From an uncultured Bacilli bacterium (GTDB taxonomy: Bacteria > Bacillota_I > Bacilli_A > RF39 > UBA660), in contig CALVKV010000033.1 of NCBI GenBank assembly GCA_944333305.1, positions 1-13,104 of the forward strand: DNA of 13,104 bases, written 5' to 3'. This document shows, piece after piece, positions 12,732 to 13,104 of the stretch. The notes beneath the pieces were generated by a model, which searched no databases, was not told the DNA's origin, and was given only the letters and a program-made list of their open reading frames with translations. Position numbers and translations under genes: made by a program. Position 1 is the stretch's first letter, and each line of letters begins with the position of its first letter.

Positions 12732-13104
12732 CTTTACCACTCCTATATTTAAATAATACAGATGGTCTATGTCCTTCACCTGATGTCATTTTATCAGTTT
12801 TAACTACTTTATCTTTAATTATTCTTCTAAAAGCTGGATCTAATAACTTCTTATTAAGTATTACTTCATAAACTTGCTGTAACTCACCTAATGTAAAATA
12901 TTCTGGCATCATATTAAAGACTATATCAGTATAATTTAACTTATTTTTTAAACGCTCTATTCCTGCTAATACTACTAAATCATGGTCAAAGGCCAATACA
13001 TTTTTTCTAGCTTTAAAACTATATCTATCAGTAGTCTTTTCTCTTAAAGTCTTTTTAATTGATAGATTAATATTCTCTACTCCATTAGTTAAAGAAATAT
13101 CTAC
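12715..13104 (-). CDS. Nudix/NrtR-like regulator, C-terminal part (runs off the right edge)
   Basis: The frame is open from the right edge to TAA at 12715-12717, giving 129 residues of a longer protein. The apparent TTG start near 12996 is internal, since the frame continues upstream without a stop. The visible part begins in the end of a Nudix-type domain (RYSFKARKNVLAFDHDLVVLAGIERLKNKL in segments). It is followed by a winged-helix domain of NrtR type: NMMPEYFTLGELQQVYEVIL, LLDPAFRRIIKDKV and EGHRPSVLFKY. In NrtR proteins the Nudix fold senses ADP-ribose and the winged helix represses NAD-biosynthesis genes. Some relatives are active ADP-ribose hydrolases. The catalytic Nudix box would lie outside the window, so enzyme or regulator cannot be decided. 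Overlap with nadK supports a role in NAD(P) balance. Confidence 0.72.
   Translation of the reverse strand, partial: VDISLTNGVENINLSIKKTLREKTTDRYSFKARKNVLAFDHDLVVLAGIERLKNKLNYTDIVFNMMPEYFTLGELQQVYEVILNKKLLDPAFRRIIKDKVVKTDKMTSGEGHRPSVLFKYRSGKVDKNS

Noticed and set aside
12732..12779. Upstream ATG extension of nadK (16 more residues)
   Set aside because: No SD fits it, the added residues are not part of the NadK family, and TTG at 12731 has an ideally spaced AGGAG.
1..13104. Possible Mycoplasma-type code (TGA as Trp), suggested by the AT content
   Set aside because: TGG encodes Trp in conserved positions and TGA ends the FAD dehydrogenase gene at the expected place with an ATGA overlap.

Overview
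The window is strongly AT-rich DNA from a low-GC Bacillota (Firmicutes) genome, probably a member of the Bacilli or a related gut lineage. TGG codes for Trp, and TAA, TAG (4273-4275) and TGA (9778-9780) all end genes, so the code is the standard bacterial one and not the Mycoplasma code. An SspI-type spore protein and a DUF2935 gene point to a spore-forming ancestry. Most genes have recognisable Shine-Dalgarno (SD) sequences. No rRNA, tRNA, CRISPR array, transposase or phage gene was seen.

Positions 1-460 have no conventional gene. They hold the most interesting locus: a compact convergent pair that looks like a type I toxin-antitoxin module. On the minus strand, a promoter (393-421) drives a short mRNA for a 26-residue hydrophobic peptide (258-338), with its SD buried in a perfect hairpin (347-362). 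On the plus strand, a near-consensus promoter (92-120) drives an RNA of about 130 nt. That RNA ends in a hairpin at the toxin stop codon and is antisense to the toxin 3' UTR. A 12-bp long-range helix (361-372 with 178-189) can form only in the minus-strand RNA.

Positions 461-4275: a membrane-anchored polysaccharide deacetylase (minus) diverges from a DedA-family lipid-carrier flippase (plus). A DUF2935 gene follows, interrupted by one in-frame TAA, and then an alpha/beta hydrolase. The hydrolase stop codon overlaps the stop codon of the convergent DUF2207 gene.

Positions 4272-8546: a lemA-DUF2207 membrane-protein operon (minus) has a terminator-like hairpin between its two genes. A divergent sspI-like gene (plus) converges on a DUF2628-type membrane protein (minus) across a strong hairpin.

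Positions 8638-11154: a tightly packed three-gene operon (minus) encodes a COG2509 FAD-dependent dehydrogenase, a 117-residue two-helix membrane protein and a UcpA-like short-chain dehydrogenase. ATGA and TAATATG junctions join the genes, and an intrinsic terminator closes the operon.

Positions 11245-13104: ylmH (plus; ribosome-associated S4 protein) converges on nadK (NAD kinase, TTG start). nadK overlaps the end of a Nudix/NrtR-like regulator gene that runs off the right edge. This pairs a likely NAD-metabolite sensor with the enzyme that makes NADP.
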